Below, piece after piece: positions 54,902 through 64,000 of a DNA stretch of 64,000 nucleotides (positions within the stretch are counted from its first letter, which is position 1; each line of letters opens with the position of its first letter). The translations under genes were made by a program, and so were the position numbers. The notes beneath the pieces were generated by a model. It did no database searches. It worked only from the letters and a program-made list of their open reading frames with translations, and was not told the origin of the DNA. The stretch is from Jaminaea rosea (lineage: Eukaryota; Basidiomycota; Exobasidiomycetes; Microstromatales). Location: the NCBI RefSeq assembly GCF_003144245.1, contig NW_020289976.1, positions 248,001 through 312,000 of the forward strand. The letters are read 5' to 3'.

Positions 54902-56446
54902 GAGGGGCGTCGAAGGCAGGTCTGTAGGTGATGTGCGAGTAGAATGGAGGATCGAGTTACGGGCGTGGGGATGCTCGAGCGTGTGAAGCTCCCTTTTTAT
55001 CCCTTTGAGGAGGCAAGGGCATATTTCGTTGGCTGGACCTCATACCCTCAAAGGAGCCGAGAGTTATGACACTATTGCGTGACCGTAAAGTACTCGTAGC
55101 TTGAGTATCGAACGGTGTGATCTAGGACGCTGCATCATCTGTCCCCTTTGCTACCGTGTCGACGATGTTTTCGTTGTAAGTGCGAGCCGTGAGAAGTGTC
55201 TTTGAAGGACAAGCGCGCTGTGTTGAGATAGCTTTGGGGCTTGATGGTCTGGCTCGAAATGCGTCATGATCTCACGCTGGGCGAGACTTGCCCTTGGTGA
55301 GTTTGATGGCCACGTTCAATGATGGGCAATGGCAGCGAGATGATGCTGCTGGCTGATCATGGTCTCGCAACAGTCGCAGAGATGCGACACGCGGTTTGAG
55401 TCGCACGTAGCCACGGCGCGCAGGCTCTAGCCCTGGGAAGCTCTCGCTACGCTGGCCTGGGTGAGACAGCAAAGGTGGTCATCGGTCCTGCGTCCTAATC
55501 ACTATCATGTTTTGGGGACCGATCGAAGACGAAGTAAGATAGCAGCTGTGAGACGACCAGAAAGGCACCTCTTACGGAGTTGATGAGCTCCGGCTTGACA
55601 CTATTGCTGGGCGTAGTGTTGATACAGGCTCAGCGAGGCAGCGAGGAGAAGAGGGAAGCAAGCCTGACTCTGTAGAGGTCGTGCTGGTAAAGAGTGAGGT
55701 CCCTGGTTTGAACCGTGAGAGTCAAAGTCTTTTTCACAGCTTCTTCTACGGGAGAGTGCGCCACAGGATGCGCCATCTCTCAGTTTGCAACCCATCGTTT
55801 GGGCCGCGATCGCAGACCAATGAGGTCGAATGCTGCCGAGATCAAGAGCCAGAGAGGATCATATCTGCCGAACTTGTAGTCATTCCGATGTCGACGAGAT
55901 GTCTTGCTCTTCCACAAAGTCCTGGATCGGTGTGTGCGTGCAGGCTTTGTATTGTGCGGAGTCGACAAAAGCAAGAGGTGCTTGTCGGCGCCGCCTTACT
56001 CGCCTCATCGTGCCCTCCCCAGCTTCCCCCCTCCTTCCCTCAGCGGGAGGGGAGGCGGCCTTAGCCGAGAACAACACTCGATTGGGCCCCCGAAATGTAT
56101 TGCTGCCCTGCTTAGCAGACGGGCTGTTTAGTCGCCGTTCCATGGTCGTGCCACGTGGCAAATTGGGTGGCCAAATTCGAGTGGCCTCGGGCCTGGGCGT
56201 GGCGACGGCCACGGCGACGGCGAGCCGGACGGAAACCCCTCGCCGCCGTGCAGCTTTCGACTCGGGACTCGACGTTGACTTTGTGTTGTCGAGCGACTCG
56301 AGGGACTTTATTTCTTGGTAACCTTCTCTCTCCCTCAATTCCCCTTCGCCACTCTCCCTCGACGCTTTCCTTCCGTTTCCAGTTGCCTAGTCCCCCTCCC
56401 TGTCACTGCAATACCACCTCGCAAAGCTACATTCACGCCAATCGCC
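54902..56446. other. 1.5-kb intergenic region
   Basis: Divergent promoters of the secreted protein and fatty acid hydroxylase. No protein gene supported. A degenerate tRNA-like patch near 55620-55730 was examined and rejected. The last 130 bp before 56447 are CT-rich leader. Confidence 0.45.
54991..55001 (-). promoter_or_regulatory. TATA-like element of the secreted repeat protein
   Basis: Minus strand reads GATAAAAAGGG about 90-100 bases before the signal-peptide codons, a sensible distance if translation starts there and not in an upstream exon. Confidence 0.35.
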
Positions 56447-57743
56447 ATGTCGACAGGCAATCCTGCTCCTTCGCCGGCCCCGGTGGCTGTCCGCACGCGC
56501 CTCGTCTCGATGGCGCAGCTGGCCAAGCACAACCACGAGAAGTCAGTCTGGGTCGCCCGCCACGGCAAAGTCTACGATGTCACCGACTTCACGCCTGACC
56601 ATCCTGGTGGAGATGATCTCGTGATGCGCTATGCGGGCAAGGACATGGGCGACATTATGGACGACGTGATTGAGCATGCCCACTCTGACTCGGCCTACGA
56701 GTTGCTCGAGGAGCATTACATCGGGCGATTGCCCATCACCGCTGAGGAGGAAGCAGCATGTGCGGATGCTGAAAAGGGTGGTGCCGACTTCAATGGCAAA
56801 GACGACACCATCGTCATCACCGACGACTTTGTCCCGCCTGACTCGGATGTCAAGGCAGACTTCCAGAAGCACGCTTTCCTCGACTTGTCGCAGCCTTTGA
56901 TCATGCAGGTGTGGAGGGCAAAGTTCTCAAAGGAGTTCTACTTGCAGCAGGTCCACTCTCCCAGGCATCTCAAGGAGCCGGCTAGATTGTTTGGGCCTGA
57001 CTACCTCGAGGTGAGTAGCGTGCCCGCAAGCCTGCAGCCCCTTGATGGTGGCGAATCGTTGTAGCATTCACTGACTCCATCATCGTCGTCCTTTCCGCTC
57101 GCCCTCTTGCTCGCAGATGTTCACTCGTACACCGTGGTACGTCGTCCCTATGATCTGGCTCCCCATCGCCGCCTCTCTTTTCTACCGCTCAGCGCAGCAA
57201 TTCACGTTGCTTGAGCAAGGCAAGGCAGAGCTCGTTCCCCTCAACACACCCGTCACCTTCAGCCCAGCCGCCACAGCAACTACTACAGCCTGCTTTGCGC
57301 TCGGCGTCTTCATCTGGACGCTCCTCGAGTACACCCTGCATCGCTTCCTCTTCCACGTCGACGAGTTCCTCCCCGACGCTGGTCCATTCCTTACCCTGCA
57401 CTTCCTCCTGCACGGCATCCACCACTACCTGCCCATGGACCGCCTTCGCCTCGTCATGCCGCCACTCCTCTTCTTTGTCCTCTCCTTCCCCTTCACGAGG
57501 CTGGCCTACCTCATCTTCCCGACGGCAGCCTTTGCCAACGGCGTCATCGCGGGGGCTTTTGCGATGTACGTGTGCTACGACTGTATGCACTATGCGCTAC
57601 ACCACACCAAGCTGCCGGCCTACATGAGGGAGATGAAGAAGTATCACTTGCTTCATCACTACGGCAACTTCGAGCTTGGCTTCGGTGTCACATCGAAGGT
57701 TTGGGACTACGTCTTTGGGACCATGCTTGCGTCACGATCATAG
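56447..57743 (+). CDS. SCS7: Fatty acid 2-hydroxylase (sphingolipid alpha-hydroxylase)
   Basis: Two exons (56447-57010, 57117-57743) give 396 residues. The N-terminal cytochrome b5 domain shows VARHGKVYDVTDF, the heme His52 in DHPGGDDLV and the second heme His in EHAHSDSAYELL. The C-terminal membrane hydroxylase domain has the di-iron His clusters HRFLFH, HFLLHGIHHYLP, HYALHHTK and KYHLLHHYGN, set between hydrophobic segments. It adds the 2-hydroxyl group to the very-long-chain fatty acid of ceramide in the endoplasmic reticulum. The fused b5 domain supplies electrons, as in yeast Scs7. The ATG at 56447 gives the usual short N-terminus. No in-frame upstream ATG is credible. Confidence 0.96.
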
Positions 57744-58244
57744 AGCGCAGGTGGTCGACGGGACTGGATCCTTGTCTCACCCGAAGTAGGCAGAGCCAGC
57801 CTTGCGCTTCTGGACGACGCCTTTCGGGCTGTCCACGCCTCCTTATTCCTCGTACACTGGATACTCCCCTGTCCTCTTTTCCTGATACCTGGCGCCCCTC
57901 ACTGTCCCTACGCTGCTACTCCAGCCCGCCACTACTCCCTTGCGACGTGACTTGTCCCTCTATACGTGCTCCTGCAATCAAACAGCGCTGTGTCACTTGC
58001 TTCTGCGTGCTACAATGCGAACGAGAATGGTCCAGCAGCGTAGTCTTGTACTCGTGAGCGCGGTCGGCTTGTGAGCCGAATGTATTCAGAGAGGTATCGG
58101 TCTTTCGTCATCATGATGAGATCGTAGATCGTACAGGGAAGGACAGTATCGGGAGACAAAGAACGAGAAGAGATGGCGAAGGGATGACGAAGGCGAAAAA
58201 TGGCGGGTCTGATGCTCTTCACGCCCTTCCCCAAGTGCTTCCGT
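57744..58244. other. Convergent intergenic region SCS7 / PTEN
   Basis: About 500 bp of 3' flanks with no gene seen. Confidence 0.5.
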
Positions 58245-61200
58245 CTATTTGCCCTCCTCCTCACTCTCATCGTCGTCTACCCCCCTCACCTCCTCCCACT
58301 CAAGCTCAATTGCCTTCAGGCCTGTCATCCTCTTCACGAAATCGATGTCGTCTCGCTCCAGGCGGACGACGGTTGTGCGTCGCTTCGCTTCCTGCGGGGC
58401 CGATGATGATGAGCAAGAAGCAGACGCCGAGCGTGATGGCGAGCTGTTGCTTTCAGTTCCTTTAGAAGGCGTGGTGTAACTCTGCGACGAGCTTGTGAAT
58501 GTGGCCGTGCTAGGCTTGTTGGTAGGCTTGACACCATTAGAAGACGGGAGGGGAGGCTTGCCATTGAGGTTGCCGCGCTTCCAGCTGGCGTGCGAGTCGT
58601 CAGCACCACCACTGGCATCATCCTCGTCCGGGGCAGTCGCGAAGCTTGAGTCCTCGAGGACTTCTTCCTCCTCGCCTGCGCCGTCGCTGGGCTGAGCTGG
58701 ATGTTTCGTCGCTGGCGCCGGCTCTTCGAAGGCAGGGATGATCCACGCCCATCCCGCACTACCGGCGATATCCGGTAGAAGACGCAGAGCACGGTTGGCT
58801 AGGTGAACCTTGATGCAGAGCTCACGGTCTGAGCGAATGATCAGTCCAGGACCTTCCTCGTCGCTGCTGCTAGCAGGCTGAAAGTGGTGCCATGTCCCCT
58901 TGCTACCAATCTTGCTCTGCTCGGCTCCTCTCTCCGCCGCCTCCAACCTAGCAAACCACTCCAAGAATGCGAACCTTCTCTCTCCTTTTGCCAGCACCTC
59001 GTCGTCTGGCCAATTGAAGTGTCTGACGCGTTCCGCCTCTGCAAGCACATTCACACCCCACGCTCCAACTCCCTCCGCGTTCCCATGCTGTGCCAGCCTC
59101 TTTGCCGCGCCCTCATGCGTGTTGAGCTCAGAGCAGCGACCCCAGTCAGCGGTAGAGGGGCGTCGTGAGCCTAGAGTTCGTCGAGTGAAGAGATGATAGG
59201 CTGTTTCGCCTCGAGGAGATTTTGCTGGTGACTCATCCCCGTCTTCATCAGAGAGGTTTGCCGCGGAATCGCCACGCTGCTCGTGCCCAAACTTGTCTAG
59301 CCAGCGATCCTCCCCTGGTACGCAAGATGCTGGACGATGCAGGTTTGCACTAGTCATAGTCAAAGCAGCCGTTGCTCCCTCCGCAAAGGGAAAGCCAGTC
59401 CGCTCGTCGTCCCTTGCAACAGCAGCGCCTGCGCCAGGTGTTGCATGAGCTGAGCCTGGAGAGCACACCTGGCTCGAAAAGACATCGGGAGCGCGTTGGC
59501 TTGGGTCACCACACGCGCCGAACACCTTGTCTCGTCGTCGAGCACCGCGCTCCCATGCCTCTAATTTGTCCAGGAGCTTGGGGTCATACCGGCCCACAGT
59601 GATATGGTAGCCATCCGTCTTCGTGAAGCTCTTCGCGCGTGATCGGCTTTTCGCCGCGGTATCATCCTGCTCCGCGCTGGAGGAGTCTTGCAGCACGCTG
59701 ATCCTCAGCAGCCTAACCATGCGCGGCTCCTGTCCAGCCCTCGCAGGGTCCATGCAAGCGCGCGAGTCTTCCTTGTTGAGTATCCTTCCCCAGTACCCAA
59801 CCCATCGACGCTGTGATGCGATACTGACTCCGTGCTTGCGGTTTTTGGCCATGGGGCCATCCAAGGCTGGCGAGGCGCTGCCGCTGTCGAAACGATCGAT
59901 AGAGTTGCTAGACGCCACTGCCGAGCTGGCCGCGCTGACCCCGCTATTGGCGCTCACACCACTTGCGGAGCGCTGTGACTTGCGCCAGAGGTCGAGGCTT
60001 TTCCTGCCCCATGACTGAGAGGAAGTCGTGTCGTGGGAGGGGCGACGCGAGCCTTCGACGCTGCCTCTGCCGGTGTCTGTGCCTGGCTTGATACGCGTCG
60101 AGCCGGAAGGGGAGACGTTCAGGCTTGGGATGGTAGGCGTCGCCCTCCCGCTTGCGACCAGAGCCTCGCAGCTTCGTCCAGTTGGGCTGGCGCCAAGGGC
60201 CGCTCGACGAGATCTAGGCGTGATGTTGTTCATCCCAGCGATGTCCGTCGCGCTGCTCACGCGGAGGCGGCTGCCGGCTGCGATGCTATTGCGAGGTGGA
60301 GTGGAAGCCGAATCTTGCGAGTTGAGGAGCGTATGGCGTGAGCGAGGAGTCGTTGGCTCAGCGAAGGACAGTCGACCCGAGGTCGAGGTTCTGCCCGGAG
60401 TGTCGTCGCCTGAGGTTGAGGTCAGGCCCTCTATGCGTGGCGCGTCCTGATAGGCTCTCATCACAGCTGATGATGATGGTCGACGTGGGATGGCTGGCGG
60501 CAGGGACGGTGGCGGCATTGCGCGGTTGGGCGACGGAGGCTCGAGTAGGGCAGGCGTAGATGCGCTCGCTTTGCGTGGCGACATGTCCATTGATTTCCTC
60601 GATACGGCGCTGTCCGCAGAGGCATGTCCTTTCTTGGCCTTCATCCTTCGCGATGTATGCAAGTCAAAGACTGCCTCCAGCTTGTCCTCCAAGGCGCTCA
60701 GCTCGGCCGAGGATGCTAGCGAGTCATCGAGATTGATGTGCGTAGCGGTGAAGGAGGGGCGTCGTGAGGAAACGGCGCTGTCATTGTGCGATTGACTCTC
60801 GCTCGCGCGGCGCAGGAAGGCAAAGCTGCTCTTGCGGCTCGCACGAGGCGACGAGGGCGGCTGTAGATGCTGCTGCGGCTCTTGCGGTTGCAGATGGGCC
60901 GAGCTCTTTCGAGATCGCAGCGCAGAGATGGACCGTTTTGCCTTGAGCATGAGGGCAGAGGGTTTACGGGGCAGGCTGTTCCCGTTATCGAGCTCTTTTG
61001 ATGTTCTACCCTCGTCCGACGTCACAGGCGTTGCTACGAGGGATGAAGCCTCCGTGGAGGAGATGGAGCGAGGTGCCCCCTTCTTGCCAGCTGCGCGGCC
61101 GAGGTTGCGAGGGTCTTGAGGTGGGGGAGGGAGCTTGGGTAGCGAAACGAGGTAGCAGCAGGCTAGTGTGCCCGAGCGTCCCTTGCCGGCTTTGCAATGA

Positions 61201-61650
61201 ATGACGACGACGTTCTGTGGGTCGTCAGCGAACCAGGCAGTCATGTCTGCGACCACCATTGGGATTAGGGAGAGCGGGGGAGGGTGGTGATCCGGGAATG
61301 GGTAGCGAGAGACTGCCAAGGGGCCAAGAGGCCAGAAGTCAGTAGACGTGGAGTGATCGCTCAGACAAGCCGTCGTGCTCACCTCTTCCGTAGAATTCCT
61401 CCCCATCATAGTCATTCTCCGACTTTGGGCAAAAGTTGTAGACGCGCCACTTGTCGCCATGCCTCTCGTCGAGGAAGTTGCGGACAGCTCGTCGATCATT
61501 GCGCCAGAGCGTTGCCACGCCTGAGGCTGGGAAGGCCATGATGATGAGTCGATCCGTCACGTAGACGAGGTCGAGGTCAACGCCATCTTGCACGAAGCGA
61601 GCCTTTGGGCCCGAGATGAGGCGGCGCAGTGGCAGGCTGAGGGTAGACAT
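58245..61650 (-). CDS. PTEN: PTEN-type phosphatidylinositol 3-phosphatase with long inserts
   Basis: Two exons (61383-61650, 58245-61312) give 1111 residues, nearly three times human PTEN. The N-terminal phosphatase half aligns well: DGVDLDLVYVTDRLIIMAFP, RVYNFCPKSENDYD, VSRYPFPDHHPPPLSLI (rebuilt at the exon join) and the P-loop HCKAGKGRSG (residues 128-137, nucleophile Cys129). The Lys residues in the loop are those that make PTEN a PIP3 phosphatase. After YLVSLPKL comes ~430 residues of Ser/Arg/Pro-rich disorder, then the domain resumes with KHGVSIASQRRWVGYWGRIL. A C2-like part (YHITVGRYDPKLLDKLEAWE, later SDRELCIKVHLANRALR) is interrupted by more low-complexity sequence. The acidic tail ends DDDESEEEGK. 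Confidence 0.93.
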
Positions 61651-62435
61651 GTTGACAGCTGAGGCGGAAACAGAAGCCGGCGTCGCTGCTTGTAAACCCT
61701 GACAGCTATGGCTCGTATGGCTCGTATCAGCGAGGCTGCTTGCGCCAGAGCAAGGGTTTCGCTACGGCAATGATGCCGATGTGGGAGAAGATGAAGCTAT
61801 CAAGGTGGAGGCGTCGTCGTTGATGTTGAACCAAAGCAGCTGATGTAGTATCGTTGTAGGAGGTAGGATGAAAAGACGTGTCGCTCACTGATTGTTGCTC
61901 AGTACCAGGTCCTCGTCTTTGGCTTGGCTTGGCGTGCTCCTAAACGGCTAAGCCAACGAGCCGGGTAGCAATCGCGGCGGACGGCCCTTGGCAACGGGAG
62001 GGAGCGGCGGATGAGCCGATGAAGAGGGATCAGAGGACGATGATGGTAAGATGGACAGCTCAGATGAGCAGTCCTCTTCTGATCATGGCAAGTGTTGCTC
62101 GTTCCCTCGTCGGGCGCGCGTGCGTCTGTGTGGGGTGGTCGTGGGTGTGAGCGAAGGAAGCCATGCAATAGCTCATCGTCGCTCGCGCTTGCCTACGCTT
62201 GCCTTGCAGCCAGGCGCCGACGTCTTTCGGTGACGCAGGGCTGCGAGGCTCAACCGAGGAAGTCTTGGCGCCGCCCGCCGCACGGCCCAGAATAGCCCTT
62301 CAAGACGCTGCTCAGCCCGTGGTCAAGCCTCATCTGCAACGCCGTCCTTCCGTCTCCACTCTCTGACTCCGTATCCGTCCGTCACGTCACGTCTCGAATC
62401 GAATCGTCATCATCACTGCCGTGTCGCCCCCCGAC
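61651..62435. promoter_or_regulatory. Divergent promoter region PTEN / SPO22
   Basis: 785 bp between divergent genes with no supported coding sequence. A second, more upstream SPO22 exon could lie here. Confidence 0.45.
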
Positions 62436-64000
62436 ATGACAGTCCCAAGCGTTCAGAGAGATGCAAAAGATTTGCATGGTTCGAAGCAAGACAGATCGTC
62501 TCCTGCGCTGATTCGCAGATTGACCTGACTCGGTGCTGCTCTCTCCTTGTCCTGCCTCCGCGCCTCATCATTGCCCGCACAGCTCTCGTCGAAGATATCG
62601 TGTCTCAGCTTTCAGCACCGCAGCCTTCATCTCGCCAGATCATCGAGCTCGCACAGCGTACCACAAAGCTCGGGGCGACCTTCTTGCATCATTGGGGTAG
62701 GGCACCGACCAGTGAAACGGCAGACTTGCTCGACGAGGCTGGTGCGCCGGCCACGATACGTTGGCTGAGTGCTGTGCCATGGCAGCCCCTTTGACAATCA
62801 AGTCCTCTCACGACCGTCCTCACAGGCACCAGGCTATGGAATCACACGATCCAGCTCCAGAAGAGCAGCCACGAATCAGCCGACAAGGGAAGCGCTGTTC
62901 ACATCAAGGGGCTGGGTGAGCGGTCAACGTTCTCGTTGACAAACAGCGTAGCACTGACGAGTCCTCGCCTTTCGCGCAGTCCGTGGAGCAGCCGCTCTTC
63001 TGACCTATGCCAGCACCCCCAAGAACGATGATGTCGAAGGTGAACAGCTAGATTGGGCAGCACCAAGGTGCATACATCGTCGCAATTGACCTGTCCCTGC
63101 CTCTCGCAGACAATGCTCGACTGCTCAGCGTCCTCAGCAGGGCCGTCTCTGCCATGTGTGCTCCTGGTAAGCTGCTGGACAACCAGAACCGCTAGCACAT
63201 GCCATATTCACGCTGCCGCCCTTGGCGCAGGATCAGTACCCACCGACAGTCATGAGAATGCCGATGAGCTACTCAGCGGTGCGGCCGAGGTGAGGAGAAG
63301 AGAGCATTCAGACAACACTGGGCCACCTCACGCTCTAATCGCGCACCTTGGCGCTCGCCCTTATAGATCTACGAAGTGCTGCGCAAGTGCCCAGCATATG
63401 CCGAGCAAGCCAATGCCCTCGAAGCGACTCAAGTCTTTTGCCTAGCCAAGCATCAGCTGGCGATTCTCGACAGCAACCTCGTCGTTGCAGAGTATGCCCT
63501 CGAGACGGCCCTTTCCGAGATCGAGCAGCATGGTCTTTCGCTGCGCATGGTCCTACGTGTAGTCAAAGTATGCATCGACCACGGTTCTTCTCTCCTCACT
63601 CAGCGCGCTCAGGTTACGGCGGCGGAAGAGCGCTCCCGACTTCTCGACGCCGCAGTCCGCTGGCTCCGTCGCTCCATTGCAGTCTTGGAAAAGGTCGAGA
63701 ATGGTATGCTGCCCCAGGTGCAGGAGATGCAAGTGCAAGCCCTGAACAACCTCGCCTCTGCTTATTTCGAGCATGCTATCAACACCACTACTCTCGACGA
63801 CGCTTCTCGTCTAGAGAACCTCACTCGCGCAGAAACGACACTAAACGAGCTGCTCAGCATCTTGCGCCAGTACGGCTCCTCGATCGAGGACGCCCCTTCC
63901 ATCACTCTCCTACGCCTCGAGATTTTGGCCCTCCGCAACGCTACGACAAAGTCCCTTCTCGACCTCATCAGGTCCCTCTGCCAGAGCGCCACCCCCTTCA
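62436..64000 (+). CDS. SPO22: SPO22/ZIP4-like meiotic TPR protein, 3' end beyond the window
   Basis: Exons at 62436-62478 (tentative start), 62583-62741, 62826-62915, 62980-63039, 63110-63166, 63231-63289 and 63367 to the right edge join in one frame. Landmarks are VEDIVSQLS, AQRTTKLGATFLHHWG, GTRLWNHTIQLQ, LVRGAAALLTYAS and NARLLSVLSRAVSAMCAP. The long last exon is all helical, TPR-like repeats (EATQVFCLAKHQLAILDSN, QVQALNNLASAYFEHA). The TKLG...W and RLWN segments resemble the SPO22/ZIP4/TEX11 family, meiosis-specific scaffolds that promote crossovers and synaptonemal complex assembly. The first exon is uncertain because its donor (GTTCGA) is weak. The remaining donors are consensus-like except GTGCGC at 62742. 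Confidence 0.78.

Noticed and set aside
55620-55730. tRNA-like patch with GGCTCAGCGAGG (A-box-like), GGTTTGAACC (B-box-like) and a 7-bp TGACTCT/AGAGTCA inverted repeat
   Set aside because: The B-box is one base short, the T-stem does not pair and no complete cloverleaf of normal length forms. At most a decayed tRNA fragment.

Overview
The window is fungal nuclear DNA, GC-rich and gene-dense. Genes carry zero to six short introns, mostly 45-120 nt with GTGAGT-like donors. Four features point to a basidiomycete, most likely of the smut-related Ustilaginomycotina: a trifunctional GATase-IGPS-PRAI tryptophan protein, a SAT4/HAL-type kinase, a PTEN homologue and the intron style. Species cannot be named from sequence alone. 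No CRISPR array, intact transposon, rRNA or convincing tRNA was seen. About 0.8 kb at 52947-53767 is an assembly gap.

Layout. 1-16 kb: a partial protein with a destruction-box motif (-), carboxylesterase (+), secreted serine carboxypeptidase (+), CMC2 (-), a NUP2/NUP50-like FG nucleoporin (+), mitochondrial uS9 (-), TRP1 (+), a histidine phosphatase (-) and RPL38 (+). 16-26 kb: a 929-aa alpha/beta hydrolase (-), a GIS2/CNBP zinc-knuckle protein (-), a possible 64-aa gene, a SAT4/HAL kinase (+) and cyclophilin A (+). 26-40 kb: an unknown gene interrupted by one in-frame TAG (-), a helical protein (+), FIS1 (-), PAT1 (+), a small protein with a Cys-rich tail (+), tripeptidyl peptidase II (-) and a TMEM205-like membrane protein (+). 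40.7-43.8 kb is gene-poor. 43.8-64 kb: mitochondrial aconitase (+), CTR copper transporter (-), OPT transporter (-), a poorly resolved gene near 52 kb, a secreted Ser/Thr/Pro repeat protein broken by the gap (-), fatty acid 2-hydroxylase (+), PTEN (-) and a SPO22/ZIP4-like meiotic protein running off the right edge (+).

Most genes are housekeeping and unrelated in pathway. Several divergent pairs share short intergenic promoters: CMC2/NUP2, uS9m/TRP1 and FIS1/PAT1. Mitochondrial functions recur (CMC2, uS9m, FIS1, aconitase, and possible mitochondrial forms of cyclophilin and TPP2), but they form no operon-like unit. CTR and OPT lie side by side and could both serve nutrient or metal uptake. 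I found no clear new multi-gene system. The most interesting signals are gene-level: start codons isolated in micro-exons, GC-AG introns cutting zinc knuckles before the Gly-His pair, nested start codons predicting dual targeting, the in-frame TAG, and a roughly 430-residue insert inside the PTEN phosphatase domain.
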